From Pedobacter sp. R20-19 (lineage in GTDB: Bacteria > Bacteroidota > Bacteroidia > Sphingobacteriales > Sphingobacteriaceae), in contig NZ_JCKI01000003.1 in NCBI RefSeq assembly GCF_000708265.2, forward strand, positions 248,001 to 312,000: a stretch of 64,000 bases of DNA. Direction: 5' to 3'. This document shows, piece after piece, positions 42,899 to 52,062 of this stretch (positions are counted from its first letter, which is position 1; every line of letters begins with the position of its first letter). The translations under genes and the position numbers were made by a program. The notes under the pieces are model-generated. The model ran no database searches. It was not told the origin of the DNA and saw nothing but the letters and a program-made list of their open reading frames with translations.

Positions 42899-45313
42899 TT
42901 AATTCTCCATCATAGAGGCAATCTCTTTCTCAATAGATTCTATCTCTTTTGATTTGAGTTTTTTAACCGGATCTTTTTTATTTTCCAGATATTTAACGCC
43001 CACACGTAGTGCGCTTAAACCAGAAACACCTTGTAACTCTTCCAGTTCGAGTTGTTCTAAATCATCATTAAAATACCCCTCCACCTGCATGTACTTAATA
43101 TATTCCATATATTCCTTCGCTTCGTCAGGATTGAAATAAACCATTGAAACTTTATGTGGCTGGGTTAAACGTTCATTTTTTCCTTTAATCAACACTTTAT
43201 CGATACGTTTCTTCACTACTTCATAACGAATGTTATAAGCACCTTCTACATCAAATCTTCTTTCATCATTTCTAAAACTAATATCGATAGCATTTGAATG
43301 TATAAATATCAGCTGGGTAGTTTCCAAAGGAAATGGCATCTCTCCGATTAATCCCTTAGATAACCTTGCAATTTCCACCATTGATGTTAATTGCCACAAG
43401 CGAATATTCTTTAAGTACAATAAATCAAAAGGTTTATTCGGCGCAATCTCCTGTCCGATATAAATGTCATATTCAACCCCGTCTGTTCTAAATTTGGCAA
43501 AATAGCAAGGATAGGAAGCCTGCAAATTTGCCTGTGATTTTTCAAGGTATTGACTCACCTCTGTATTAATCAACTGCATGGAAACTTCAAGCTGCCTGCG
43601 GTTGGCATAAGCTGCACCAGTTTCCGGAACAATTACCTTAAAATAATCATCTACAACATCAGCGGTTTGTGGGTAATTGCCTTTGATAATAGAAAGAAAT
43701 GGATAAACCTCAACAGTTAAAAATTCATTAAGCTGGTTTTCATCGTTTGATGATGATAGGTCACCAATTCTCTTGATCCAATCTTTACAGTTAAACAAAA
43801 TTTTATCTGTAATCTCCAATGTCACCAATTTTTTAATGGCTTTTAGGGCACTGGTTAAATGATTTAAAAGTACATTTAAGTCATCTTTTAAAGCCTTATT
43901 ACGCTCAACGGTAGAGTTGCGGATATCAATGGCACCAAATAGCGGGTACATCTTTTTAAAGGTGACCGTTTCGATTTCGTTGATCTTAGCTTTACCATTA
44001 TTTTTTTGAATAAAACGCCAGATGGCTTCGTTAAATTTCCATTGTACCGATGGCTGTAAGGCTGTAAATTTATCCATCAGCACTTCATCCATCTTGGCAT
44101 TAAAATCTTCAATGTTGTACTGAAAAAGCTGTCCGATTAGGGGCATTGCCGGGCGCAATCTTGATAATAATTTATCATCAATAATTACTTCATGATCAGA
44201 ATAAACTTCTAATACACCAGCCAGTTGCGTATTGTAATAAACGGGCAATACAGAGTATGAACATACGCCGGCCTCTTTAAGCACCCTTAGAAATGGATCT
44301 TTAGTAATCTGATCGTCACTAATGGAACTCACAAAAATAGCCTTAGGATTTTCTTTATACTTATCAACCAACGAATAAAATACCTCCTCTTCGAGGTTAG
44401 ATGCCTTGGCAGAATTAATTAATTTACTTTGAGAAAATTCTTTATTATCAAAAACAAGTTTGTTATTTACCGTTAAAAAAGGCATCAATCCAAACTCCAG
44501 ATTGCCATCGCCACTTAAGCTTTTTAAAGCCTGAATAACGTGTGTATAAGCTTCTGTTTGATAATTGTGGTTCACCAATGCATCACGGATTCCATCAATA
44601 GAGTGTTGAAGCGTTACATCAGTGATGGAAATAATACTAAATCCATCGAAAATAAAATCTTTAAGCGGTAAATGTTTCAGTAAATAATCCAGTTCGTTAT
44701 CATCCTGAAAATGTTTGCCAAGCTCTTCGAAATTTAGTTCGGGCAGTTCACCTTTATGTTGAATATCTACAAATTTGGTATCTGTCTGGATATTGTAATA
44801 CTGTGTAATCTTGGTTTCTACATTAACATGTCCGTATATAATTTCACTTTTAATTACTGTAGTGAAGTTATAGAAACGGTTTAAGATAATGTTGTAAATG
44901 AATTTGAGCTGCTTCTTTTCTACCGGATCACTATCTTTAGTTACTTTATTTTTAGGGTCGTGATCTTTAAAGAAATTATAAAATGCATTGGTGCTAAAGA
45001 AAATTTCATCCGGAACCGGCGTACTCAAGGCCCAGAATAAATCATCCTCATTATCCATTAAAGGTGTAAGAATGGTAAAAATTAATTCCAGTGTATCTTT
45101 ATATTGAACCAGATCTTTTGCTTTAATACTGTTTAAAAGCACTTTCTCTTTTTCAATTTTTTCCAAAAGGAACCTGTAAAATTCAGATTTTACAGACTTT
45201 TCTGTCTTCAATCTGCCTTTTAAATATTCAACGAGCGGACGAAAAGATAAAGAAGAATCTATCTGAAAGTTAACACATTCGTTTTTATTTATCTGTATTA
45301 CATTGGTATTCAT
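42899..45313 (-). CDS. 804-aa cytoplasmic protein with GAF-like region
   Basis: No signal peptide or membrane segment, so probably cytoplasmic. Residues ~300-400 look like a GAF-type ligand domain (VFYSLVDKYKENPKAIFVSS..., PVYYNTQLAGVLEVYSDHEVII); the second piece, with strand-turn-strand L-x-G-V-L-E-V-Y-S, is typical of GAF. Near residue 456 there is FGAIDIRNSTVERN, which is reminiscent of a class III cyclase opening (D-I-R-x-S) but the other metal and base-binding motifs of cyclases are not evident. The C-terminal ~250 residues carry no motif I know. It is the last gene of a leftward cluster after the phosphoesterase-barrel gene (132-base gap) and has its own -7-like element, so it may be transcribed separately. 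Function unknown. Confidence 0.75.
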   Translation of the reverse strand: MNTNVIQINKNECVNFQIDSSLSFRPLVEYLKGRLKTEKSVKSEFYRFLLEKIEKEKVLLNSIKAKDLVQYKDTLELIFTILTPLMDNEDDLFWALSTPVPDEIFFSTNAFYNFFKDHDPKNKVTKDSDPVEKKQLKFIYNIILNRFYNFTTVIKSEIIYGHVNVETKITQYYNIQTDTKFVDIQHKGELPELNFEELGKHFQDDNELDYLLKHLPLKDFIFDGFSIISITDVTLQHSIDGIRDALVNHNYQTEAYTHVIQALKSLSGDGNLEFGLMPFLTVNNKLVFDNKEFSQSKLINSAKASNLEEEVFYSLVDKYKENPKAIFVSSISDDQITKDPFLRVLKEAGVCSYSVLPVYYNTQLAGVLEVYSDHEVIIDDKLLSRLRPAMPLIGQLFQYNIEDFNAKMDEVLMDKFTALQPSVQWKFNEAIWRFIQKNNGKAKINEIETVTFKKMYPLFGAIDIRNSTVERNKALKDDLNVLLNHLTSALKAIKKLVTLEITDKILFNCKDWIKRIGDLSSSNDENQLNEFLTVEVYPFLSIIKGNYPQTADVVDDYFKVIVPETGAAYANRRQLEVSMQLINTEVSQYLEKSQANLQASYPCYFAKFRTDGVEYDIYIGQEIAPNKPFDLLYLKNIRLWQLTSMVEIARLSKGLIGEMPFPLETTQLIFIHSNAIDISFRNDERRFDVEGAYNIRYEVVKKRIDKVLIKGKNERLTQPHKVSMVYFNPDEAKEYMEYIKYMQVEGYFNDDLEQLELEELQGVSGLSALRVGVKYLENKKDPVKKLKSKEIESIEKEIASMMEN

Positions 45314-45363
45314 GCCTGGGTTTCCTTTCTATGGAATAAATTGATTTGCTATCTTGTTCAGTA

Positions 45364-45371
45364 CAAAGATA
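45364..45371 (-). promoter_or_regulatory. Putative -7 element of the 804-aa gene
   Basis: Read leftward TATCTTTG, a full match to TAnnTTTG, 50 bases before the ATG at 45313. There is no TTTG at the ideal spacing. If real, this gene is not only transcribed from the upstream genes. Confidence 0.4.
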
Positions 45372-45445
45372 TTAACAGTTTTCGCTATTATAGGTCTGTA
45401 AAACGTAATACTTAAATTAATGCCTTATATCCTTCAGTTACAAAT

Positions 45446-48400
45446 TTAGTACCTAAAGTTTAAAGAGACGTAAGGATACCAGCCTTCAGATGAATGTCCC
45501 ATCACAAATCGCACAACTGTGAGTGATGCCGGAGCAAAATAAAGCCCTCCTCCAACACCGTGGTGCCATGTATTGGAAACCTCATTACGTTGCCAAACCC
45601 TGCCAACATCATAAAACCCAAGTAAGCCAATTTGTCCGGGTAAAACATAACTAACCAAATCACCCAGTTTTGCCCTTAGTTCTAAATTATTGTAGAAAAT
45701 ATGTTCACCGGCAAATCTAAACTGACGGTAACCTTGAAGATTTCCTTGTCCGCCCAGATATAAGGCCTGATAAAATGCTGGCTTTCCAACAGTTATTCCT
45801 CCGCCAAAACGATCTGCCAGAATAAAGTTTTTCCTTCCATCTAAATTTTTATACAAGGCAATACTTGCTGTAAACTGCCCAAAAGAATTGGAATATCGAT
45901 TAACACCTTTATAACCAAGCAATTTAAAATCTACAAAACTGCCCAAAGTAGGAAGCAAATCGTTATCTCTGGTATTATTGGTAAAGTTAACAATGGCACC
46001 AGCAAACATTTTTTCATTGCGAACCGTTAAACTATCTGCAGAATGTAATTGCTCCGGATTAAGGATAAAGCGCCCATCATTATCCTCCCGGTTAAATTTA
46101 TAATATTGATAAGACGGACCAACCGAAAAAGTTGATTTCGGCTTGCGCCATCTGATGGCTGCATCTAACTGATACAAGTTAAACCTGGCCCTGTAATAGC
46201 GAATATCATCACCATGTTCATCAAAATGGGTATCATTACCTAACCCGAAAAAGTTCTGATTATTGTTTGGTGCATACGCATTACCATTGATAAGTAAATC
46301 ACCCTTACCCAATGCCTTTAACCATTCTCCCTTATAATTAAAGCGAAAAGCCTTTGTAGAAAAAGAATGTAAAAAAGAAACTGTTTGAGAATTTCCCCAA
46401 GGCTGCTTACGGAAACCCGGATTAGTTTGCTTGTAAATTAAACCCAATAAAATACCATCATCTCTGTTATAACCTGCGTTTAAGTTATAAGATCTTCTTA
46501 CATACATATCTTTAGGGATGTAACTAAAGTTTGCTGTGTCATTAGAAATAATTTTGCTGATTTTATTTTGATCATCACCTGTGTAAGTCGCTTTATCAGT
46601 GCGTCCGTATAATTTAACGGTACCTTTACTATTGGCAAAATCGTAATACTTATTCCCTTTACCACCAATAATCCTGATTTTGATGGCAGAATTTTTATTA
46701 TCGAGAATTAAGCTGTCATTCCCGTTGTGCATATATACCCGAATTTCTTTAGTTACTTTCGGGTCGAATTTGCGATCGAACAGTTCATCTTTGATATTGC
46801 CTTCTTTTGATATTTTATTAATCTTCACCCGCAAACCATTGTCTTTGGTATCGCTGATCTTAATTAATTCATTTTTATTCGTGATTTCAATATCAACAAT
46901 TCGGTTAAAAAAGTGGTAGTAATCATTCATTAGTTTAGGCAAACTGGCCACCCGCTCACGCAACCTTTTTAAAAATTCATCATGATGCAGTGAATAGCTT
47001 GGCTCAGGAAGTTTTCGCAATGCCTTTTCAAAAACAGCATCGTTGTAGTTTGCGCAGAAATCTTTAACGATCTGGTTAAATTCTTCTTCATCTATGCTTG
47101 CAGTCCAGCGGCTACTGATTTCCCTTCCTTCCCATAAAAACCAGTTGATGTTTTGTATTGGGCGTTCGTAGCCCTGCATCATCGGCAGCAAGGAAGATGA
47201 TTGTGTAAAGCGTTGTAAAAAACCATCCGAACGGAAGAAAACCTGATCACGGTCTCTTGGTACGGGCGTGTAATTTGAACCATCCTTGGTTTTAGTTTCT
47301 TTCCAGCGCCATTGATCTTCATGCCTGTCCCAATCGCCTAATAATACATCAAGTGATCTTGCCTTTACCCAGGCCGCTCCATCTAACTTATTATCATTGT
47401 CATCTGTTAATTTTTTGTCCATTTTAGGTGAACTGTCTGATTCACCTACAGGCTCACGCTCCTCAAATAAGCATAGCGTATTGGCAAAAGCTGATTCAAA
47501 TTCTCCTAAACCATCATCTGGAGAAACCCAGCCGATAATTGGATTGGAATGCGGAATTTTCGCAGCATCAGCCAAATCAGGCACAACCAATGCTGAGAAT
47601 GGGTGCTGGGCAGACATGTTATCTTTAATCACATCTTTAGCAAAAGTATTGCGCAGAGCTTCTGGAAGCAGAACCTCCGGATATTTTTCGATACTCCGCA
47701 ATACATACTCCTTGCCGTCTTTATCTTCCAATCTTAAAGAACGTGATTGATTACCTCCACCACGTTGAGTGGCTTTAAGTCCACCTTTCATTTTTGAGAC
47801 GTGCAACACCGGAACTTTGGTTCTTTCTGCATATTCTTTTCGGTAATTTTCTCCAAAAACATAACGATGGAAACGTCCAACACTATCATATTCCGGTTTA
47901 ATGCGTACAAAAATACTATCGGCAGTAAGCGGCTTATCTCTGTTTTTAATTTTTGAAGGAATTTCCTCAAACTTTTTGACATAGCTGTAAACCTTTTTAA
48001 CACTGGTATCCGAATAAACATAATATTCGTAGCGCATATCATTATTTTTTAACTGATCAGCAATAACATAACCCTGTTGCATTTCCTGAAATAAGGAATT
48101 TTTTCCTTTTTTATTTGGAGAGACCTTTGATCCAGAACCACTGATAATCTGCAACTGTTTACCCTTAATCATTTGTAAACCATGCTCATGACCTGCTACA
48201 TAAGTTACATTCGGATAATCACCAAAAACACCATTAACAGACTTGATCATATCTTTATATGCCGGATGATTCAAATCTTCAGGGCTTAAAAGTGTAGAAC
48301 GCAGAAAAGGATAAACTGAGCCTAAAACCGGCATTGGGATATATAAATTCTTATTTAATGAAGTTAGTGGAAAAAGGTGATTCCTCAAATTAAAATAGCC

Positions 48401-49054
48401 ACCATGCGGACCATAACTTTGGAATGGATGGTGTGAAGCCAATAAAATCACTTTGTTTTTATTTTGTTCCAGCAGTTCTTCCATGCGCACCAGCACTTCG
48501 TCTTTGGTATTGCAATCACATTCGCCTGCCGGATTGGATTTTTTATAAGGAAATAACCACCACTCACTGTCGTAAGCAATAATGGTCAGTTTATCAGTAA
48601 GGTTAATCGCTACCGGATCAGGACATCCATTTGCGGGAACTAATTTTAATAAAGGATCGTTCTGCGCTTTTAAATAATCATCCTGTGCTTTAATTTTCGC
48701 CAAACCATTTGGTCCGGATTTATCCCAGTCGTGATTGCCCGGAATAAAATAAACTGTTGCACCCATATTGCGCATGGGTTCAAACTGAGAGCGTAAGATT
48801 TTTTTTGTTTCCTCTTCTTCAATGCTTCCCGGCAAGCCCATCCCGGTGGGATAAATGTTATCACCAAGATATACCACAGTGGTTTTTTTTGGAATAATTT
48901 GCTTGGCAGCATTTTTTAAGTCCTGCATCTGGCCGGGATTCATTTCTCCGGCATCGCCGAAAAGAATAACACGGTATTTAACATCATCCTGAGCGAAAGA
49001 ATTAAAAACAAATATAAAAAAGAAGGTAATAATTAGGGTAAACGTTTTGATCAT
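45446..49054 (-). CDS. Phosphoesterase - kinase-like - Omp85-barrel fusion protein
   Basis: A 1202-residue exported protein with a signal peptide (TFTLIITFFFIFVFNSFAQ). Residues ~25-350 are a calcineurin-like metallophosphoesterase with all metal motifs: LFGDAGE, YLGDNIYP, IPGNHDWD near 106, ASHHPFQSYG and AGHEHG. Residues ~415-640 form a middle domain whose pieces, GGGNQSRSLRLED near 430, KEYVLRS, LLGDWDRHEDQWRW near 571 and PRDRDQVFF near 596, recall a glycine loop, a lysine strand and the DRHxxN/DxD motifs of secreted atypical kinases (FAM20-like). Residues ~830-1202 are a surface-antigen/BamA-type barrel, with the closing strand PYVSLNFRY. The domain set is common to Bacteroidota, I believe, but the middle domain's activity is not established. 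It follows the SdiA-like gene (45 bases). Confidence 0.88.
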   Translation of the reverse strand: MIKTFTLIITFFFIFVFNSFAQDDVKYRVILFGDAGEMNPGQMQDLKNAAKQIIPKKTTVVYLGDNIYPTGMGLPGSIEEEETKKILRSQFEPMRNMGATVYFIPGNHDWDKSGPNGLAKIKAQDDYLKAQNDPLLKLVPANGCPDPVAINLTDKLTIIAYDSEWWLFPYKKSNPAGECDCNTKDEVLVRMEELLEQNKNKVILLASHHPFQSYGPHGGYFNLRNHLFPLTSLNKNLYIPMPVLGSVYPFLRSTLLSPEDLNHPAYKDMIKSVNGVFGDYPNVTYVAGHEHGLQMIKGKQLQIISGSGSKVSPNKKGKNSLFQEMQQGYVIADQLKNNDMRYEYYVYSDTSVKKVYSYVKKFEEIPSKIKNRDKPLTADSIFVRIKPEYDSVGRFHRYVFGENYRKEYAERTKVPVLHVSKMKGGLKATQRGGGNQSRSLRLEDKDGKEYVLRSIEKYPEVLLPEALRNTFAKDVIKDNMSAQHPFSALVVPDLADAAKIPHSNPIIGWVSPDDGLGEFESAFANTLCLFEEREPVGESDSSPKMDKKLTDDNDNKLDGAAWVKARSLDVLLGDWDRHEDQWRWKETKTKDGSNYTPVPRDRDQVFFRSDGFLQRFTQSSSLLPMMQGYERPIQNINWFLWEGREISSRWTASIDEEEFNQIVKDFCANYNDAVFEKALRKLPEPSYSLHHDEFLKRLRERVASLPKLMNDYYHFFNRIVDIEITNKNELIKISDTKDNGLRVKINKISKEGNIKDELFDRKFDPKVTKEIRVYMHNGNDSLILDNKNSAIKIRIIGGKGNKYYDFANSKGTVKLYGRTDKATYTGDDQNKISKIISNDTANFSYIPKDMYVRRSYNLNAGYNRDDGILLGLIYKQTNPGFRKQPWGNSQTVSFLHSFSTKAFRFNYKGEWLKALGKGDLLINGNAYAPNNNQNFFGLGNDTHFDEHGDDIRYYRARFNLYQLDAAIRWRKPKSTFSVGPSYQYYKFNREDNDGRFILNPEQLHSADSLTVRNEKMFAGAIVNFTNNTRDNDLLPTLGSFVDFKLLGYKGVNRYSNSFGQFTASIALYKNLDGRKNFILADRFGGGITVGKPAFYQALYLGGQGNLQGYRQFRFAGEHIFYNNLELRAKLGDLVSYVLPGQIGLLGFYDVGRVWQRNEVSNTWHHGVGGGLYFAPASLTVVRFVMGHSSEGWYPYVSLNFRY

Positions 49055-49099
49055 CGCTTAGGGCTTAATTGATATAAAGATAATTAATTTTGAGAAAGG

Positions 49100-50014
49100 C
49101 TATTTACCCTTAAACAATAAAATATTCCCTGCAGACAAAGATCCACCTTCATTTGAAATATAAAGATTATTATCCCGATCAAAAGCAATACCCTCGGGTT
49201 GGTTAAAAGCACCTCCCTTTAAAGCTTGAGTTGATTTTATTTTAAAGTTTGCATCTGTAATCACCAATAACTTATTCATAGAAGAAAGGATGTACCACTC
49301 TCCTGTTTTCGGATTTTTAGTTAATGCCGAGGGGCGGAAATTCATTTTAGATGTACCTGCCGCAGCAGCAATTTCCTGATGAGACAGGCCAAAAGTGCCC
49401 GAGGGTGTGAAAGTGCCTTGGTTAAATTTAAAAGCGAAAATTTCAGTATTACCCTTTTTGCCCTTTTTTACCTCTTTAGTTAAAATATAAACCATTCCGG
49501 CTTTTTCATCTGTAGCTAAACCTTCATATTCAGCTTTTGGCACCAAATCTTTTGTTTTAGTAACATCAGCTATTTCAGCTGTATTAATTTTTGAAATCGG
49601 AAAAGTATGCAGTTCTCCATTGCTTTTTAACACAATTACCTGATCATTAATGATCGCCAGGTCCTCATAATCGCCTTTCCCACCAAATTTGGTGAATTTA
49701 GCCTCTTTATCATTTAAGCCTAAATGAAATAAATCTCCATCCTCATCCTGAATAGCAAAAACCTGTTTCGGATCGCCATTGTGAAAAGTAATGCCAGATA
49801 TTTCGAACAAATTTTGTGGCATATTATATTTAACCGGATTGGCCAGATCATAAGGAAAATCTGCATTTCCCGTATTTGAAGCGCTATTTTCTGTCGTTAC
49901 TTTGTTCTTCTTGCTGCCTTTATCATCGTGCTGACCGTTTACACATGAAACCCCAATAAATGCTATGGCAAAAAGTATAATGATCGATGTCAGTTTTGTT
50001 TTATTCTTGTTCAT
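49100..50014 (-). CDS. SdiA-regulated-family lipoprotein
   Basis: A 304-residue protein with a lipoprotein signal (IIILFAIAFIGVSCVNGQ; lipobox GVSC at residues 21-24). The fold is a six-bladed beta-propeller of the SdiA-regulated group, seen in repeated blade starts such as NLFEISGITFHNGDPKQVFAI, YEGLATDEKAGMVYILT, RPSALTKNPKTGEWYILSS and QPEGIAFDRDNNLYISNEGG. Members are periplasmic or outer-membrane-anchored and their role is not known; one idea is binding of phosphate-rich or phytase-like substrates, because some are related to phytase-like propellers. It begins 5 bases after ppk1 on the same strand, so it is part of the same operon. Confidence 0.85.
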   Translation of the reverse strand: MNKNKTKLTSIIILFAIAFIGVSCVNGQHDDKGSKKNKVTTENSASNTGNADFPYDLANPVKYNMPQNLFEISGITFHNGDPKQVFAIQDEDGDLFHLGLNDKEAKFTKFGGKGDYEDLAIINDQVIVLKSNGELHTFPISKINTAEIADVTKTKDLVPKAEYEGLATDEKAGMVYILTKEVKKGKKGNTEIFAFKFNQGTFTPSGTFGLSHQEIAAAAGTSKMNFRPSALTKNPKTGEWYILSSMNKLLVITDANFKIKSTQALKGGAFNQPEGIAFDRDNNLYISNEGGSLSAGNILLFKGK

Positions 50015-50019
50015 AAAAA

Positions 50020-52062
50020 TTAATACTTGTTTTTTAAAAATTGATAGATGGCCTGTTGTGAAGCAATGGCTGATTCGCCAGCCAAAACAGGAACATTTTC
50101 CATTTGATCATTTATCATAACAGCCTGCACGTTATCCTGTTTTTGAATCTCAATAATTTCGAGAATTTCTTTTTTAATTTGCTCGTCATAAATAGGAAAG
50201 CAAACTTCTATCCTGCGGTAAATATTCCTGTTCATCCAGTCGGCAGAGCCCAGATAAACATCATTTTTTCCGAGGTTATGGAAGATAAAAATCCTTCCAT
50301 GTTCCAGGTAACGGTCTACAATTCTTGTTACTTTAATATTGTCACTCATTCCTTTCACCCCTGGAATAAGCCTGCAAATGCTTCTCACTATCATTTCAAT
50401 CTTGACTCCAGCTTGCGAGGCCTCGTAAAGTTTATTGATTAAAACCTTTTCTTCCAGGTTATTCATTTTGATGGTAATGGCTGCTGGCTTACCTTGTTTG
50501 GCATGTTCAATTTCCCGCTCAATTAGCTGTAAAAAAACTTGCTGAAGATTAAACTGCGCCACCAGCAAGTGTTGAAAAGGAATCAAATCTGCAGAAGTTG
50601 GTTTCACTCGTTTTGCCAGAAAAATAAACAATAACTCTACTTCACGCAGCATTTCTTTATGAGCCGTCATTAAAATATGATCGGTATAAAATGAAGCAGT
50701 GCTTTCGTTAAAATTCCCTGTAGCAAACAAGCCCAGATACTGCATCCGGCCTGCTACCTCACGTTTCACCAAGGCTACCTTCGCATGGACTTTAAGTGCC
50801 GTAACACTGTAAATGATATCTACTCCTACTGATTTCATTTTTTTTGCCCATTTGATGTTATTTGCTTCATCAAACCGGGCTTTCAATTCAACCAGAACAG
50901 TTACTTTCTTTCCATTTTTAGCCGCACTAATTAAGGCATTCACAATTTTTGAGTCGCTCGCTACCCGATAAAGCGTAACATAAATCTCCTTTACCGCCTC
51001 ATCTATCGCGGCTTCATTAAAGAACCGCAACACGCTATCATAACTCTGAAATGGTGTATGGATAATGATATCCTTTTTAGTAATGGCTGCTGTAAGGGTA
51101 TTTTCTACGAAATCGGTATTACAAATTTTTGCCCAGGGAGCATTTAATAACCGGTCATTCTTAACCGGAAACCCCATTAGGTCTTTCAGGTTATGGTATT
51201 GCCCCCCTTCTACCATATTTGCTTTTTTAAGGTTGAAAAGTTTTTTAATTACCTCAAAAACATTTGCAGGAATACCTGGCTGATGCAAGAATCGGGTAGC
51301 CAAGCCCAAATCACGCTTCATCAGCTGCTTTTCAAGCTGTTCAGATAAATTTCCAGCATATTCATCCTTTAAATCAATTTCTGCATCTCTGGTAATTTTA
51401 AAACTGAAACAACCCAGTACTTCATCATGAGGAAAAATACGATCTAAATGAAAGCGAATAATATCATCCAGGAAAACAACAAATGTTTCTTGTTCACCAT
51501 CAACTTTATAAAATCTGGGCAACTCATTTGATGGAATATTTAAAATAACAGACTTGGTTTCCTCACCATTTTTTAAAGTAATCAGGAAGTACAGCTCATT
51601 ATTTGCGGGAAAAAAATTAGTTTCCTCGTCTAAATAAACAGGTTGTAAAAAGGCCATCACCTGACTCAAAAAATATCTTTTAATTGGCTTTTGAATTTCG
51701 GCTGGAAATGGTTGCCCGTAAAGCAGATTAATATTTTGTTCCTTTAACTGTGGAATAATTTCCAATTGCAGGATTCTACCATATTGCTGCTGCTGACGGG
51801 AAATCAAATGATTGGCACTTTTCAGCAGATCTTCTTCAATGTGAATATCATTATTTTCTTTATTGCTCAATTTTTCGAGTGCGAGTAATACAGGCATGCG
51901 AACGCGATAAAACTCATCCAGATTAGAGGAGAAAATAGACAGAAATTTAATCCGCTCCAGCAATGGAACGGTACTTCGGCCAGCTTCTGTTAAAATCCGC
52001 TCATTAAATTTTAACCAGCTTAAATCTCTATTGAAAAAAGCAGTTTCAGTAGTTTGTTCCAT
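50020..52062 (-). CDS. ppk1: Polyphosphate kinase 1
   Basis: Makes polyphosphate from ATP, reversibly, at the membrane surface. The 680-residue product has the four PPK1 domains: N (FFNRDLSWLKFNERIL), H, C1 and C2. The phosphorylated histidine lies in SVTALKVHAKVALVKRE near residue 424, and the second active-site His region is RYLEHGRIFIFHNLG near 587 with the GSADWMNRN loop. ExxxR-type metal residues in VELKARFDEANN are present. Its start overlaps the stop of the HD/Pycsar-like gene (TAATG), and an SdiA-type lipoprotein follows 5 bases downstream, so all three are coupled. Confidence 0.97.
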   Translation of the reverse strand: MEQTTETAFFNRDLSWLKFNERILTEAGRSTVPLLERIKFLSIFSSNLDEFYRVRMPVLLALEKLSNKENNDIHIEEDLLKSANHLISRQQQQYGRILQLEIIPQLKEQNINLLYGQPFPAEIQKPIKRYFLSQVMAFLQPVYLDEETNFFPANNELYFLITLKNGEETKSVILNIPSNELPRFYKVDGEQETFVVFLDDIIRFHLDRIFPHDEVLGCFSFKITRDAEIDLKDEYAGNLSEQLEKQLMKRDLGLATRFLHQPGIPANVFEVIKKLFNLKKANMVEGGQYHNLKDLMGFPVKNDRLLNAPWAKICNTDFVENTLTAAITKKDIIIHTPFQSYDSVLRFFNEAAIDEAVKEIYVTLYRVASDSKIVNALISAAKNGKKVTVLVELKARFDEANNIKWAKKMKSVGVDIIYSVTALKVHAKVALVKREVAGRMQYLGLFATGNFNESTASFYTDHILMTAHKEMLREVELLFIFLAKRVKPTSADLIPFQHLLVAQFNLQQVFLQLIEREIEHAKQGKPAAITIKMNNLEEKVLINKLYEASQAGVKIEMIVRSICRLIPGVKGMSDNIKVTRIVDRYLEHGRIFIFHNLGKNDVYLGSADWMNRNIYRRIEVCFPIYDEQIKKEILEIIEIQKQDNVQAVMINDQMENVPVLAGESAIASQQAIYQFLKNKY

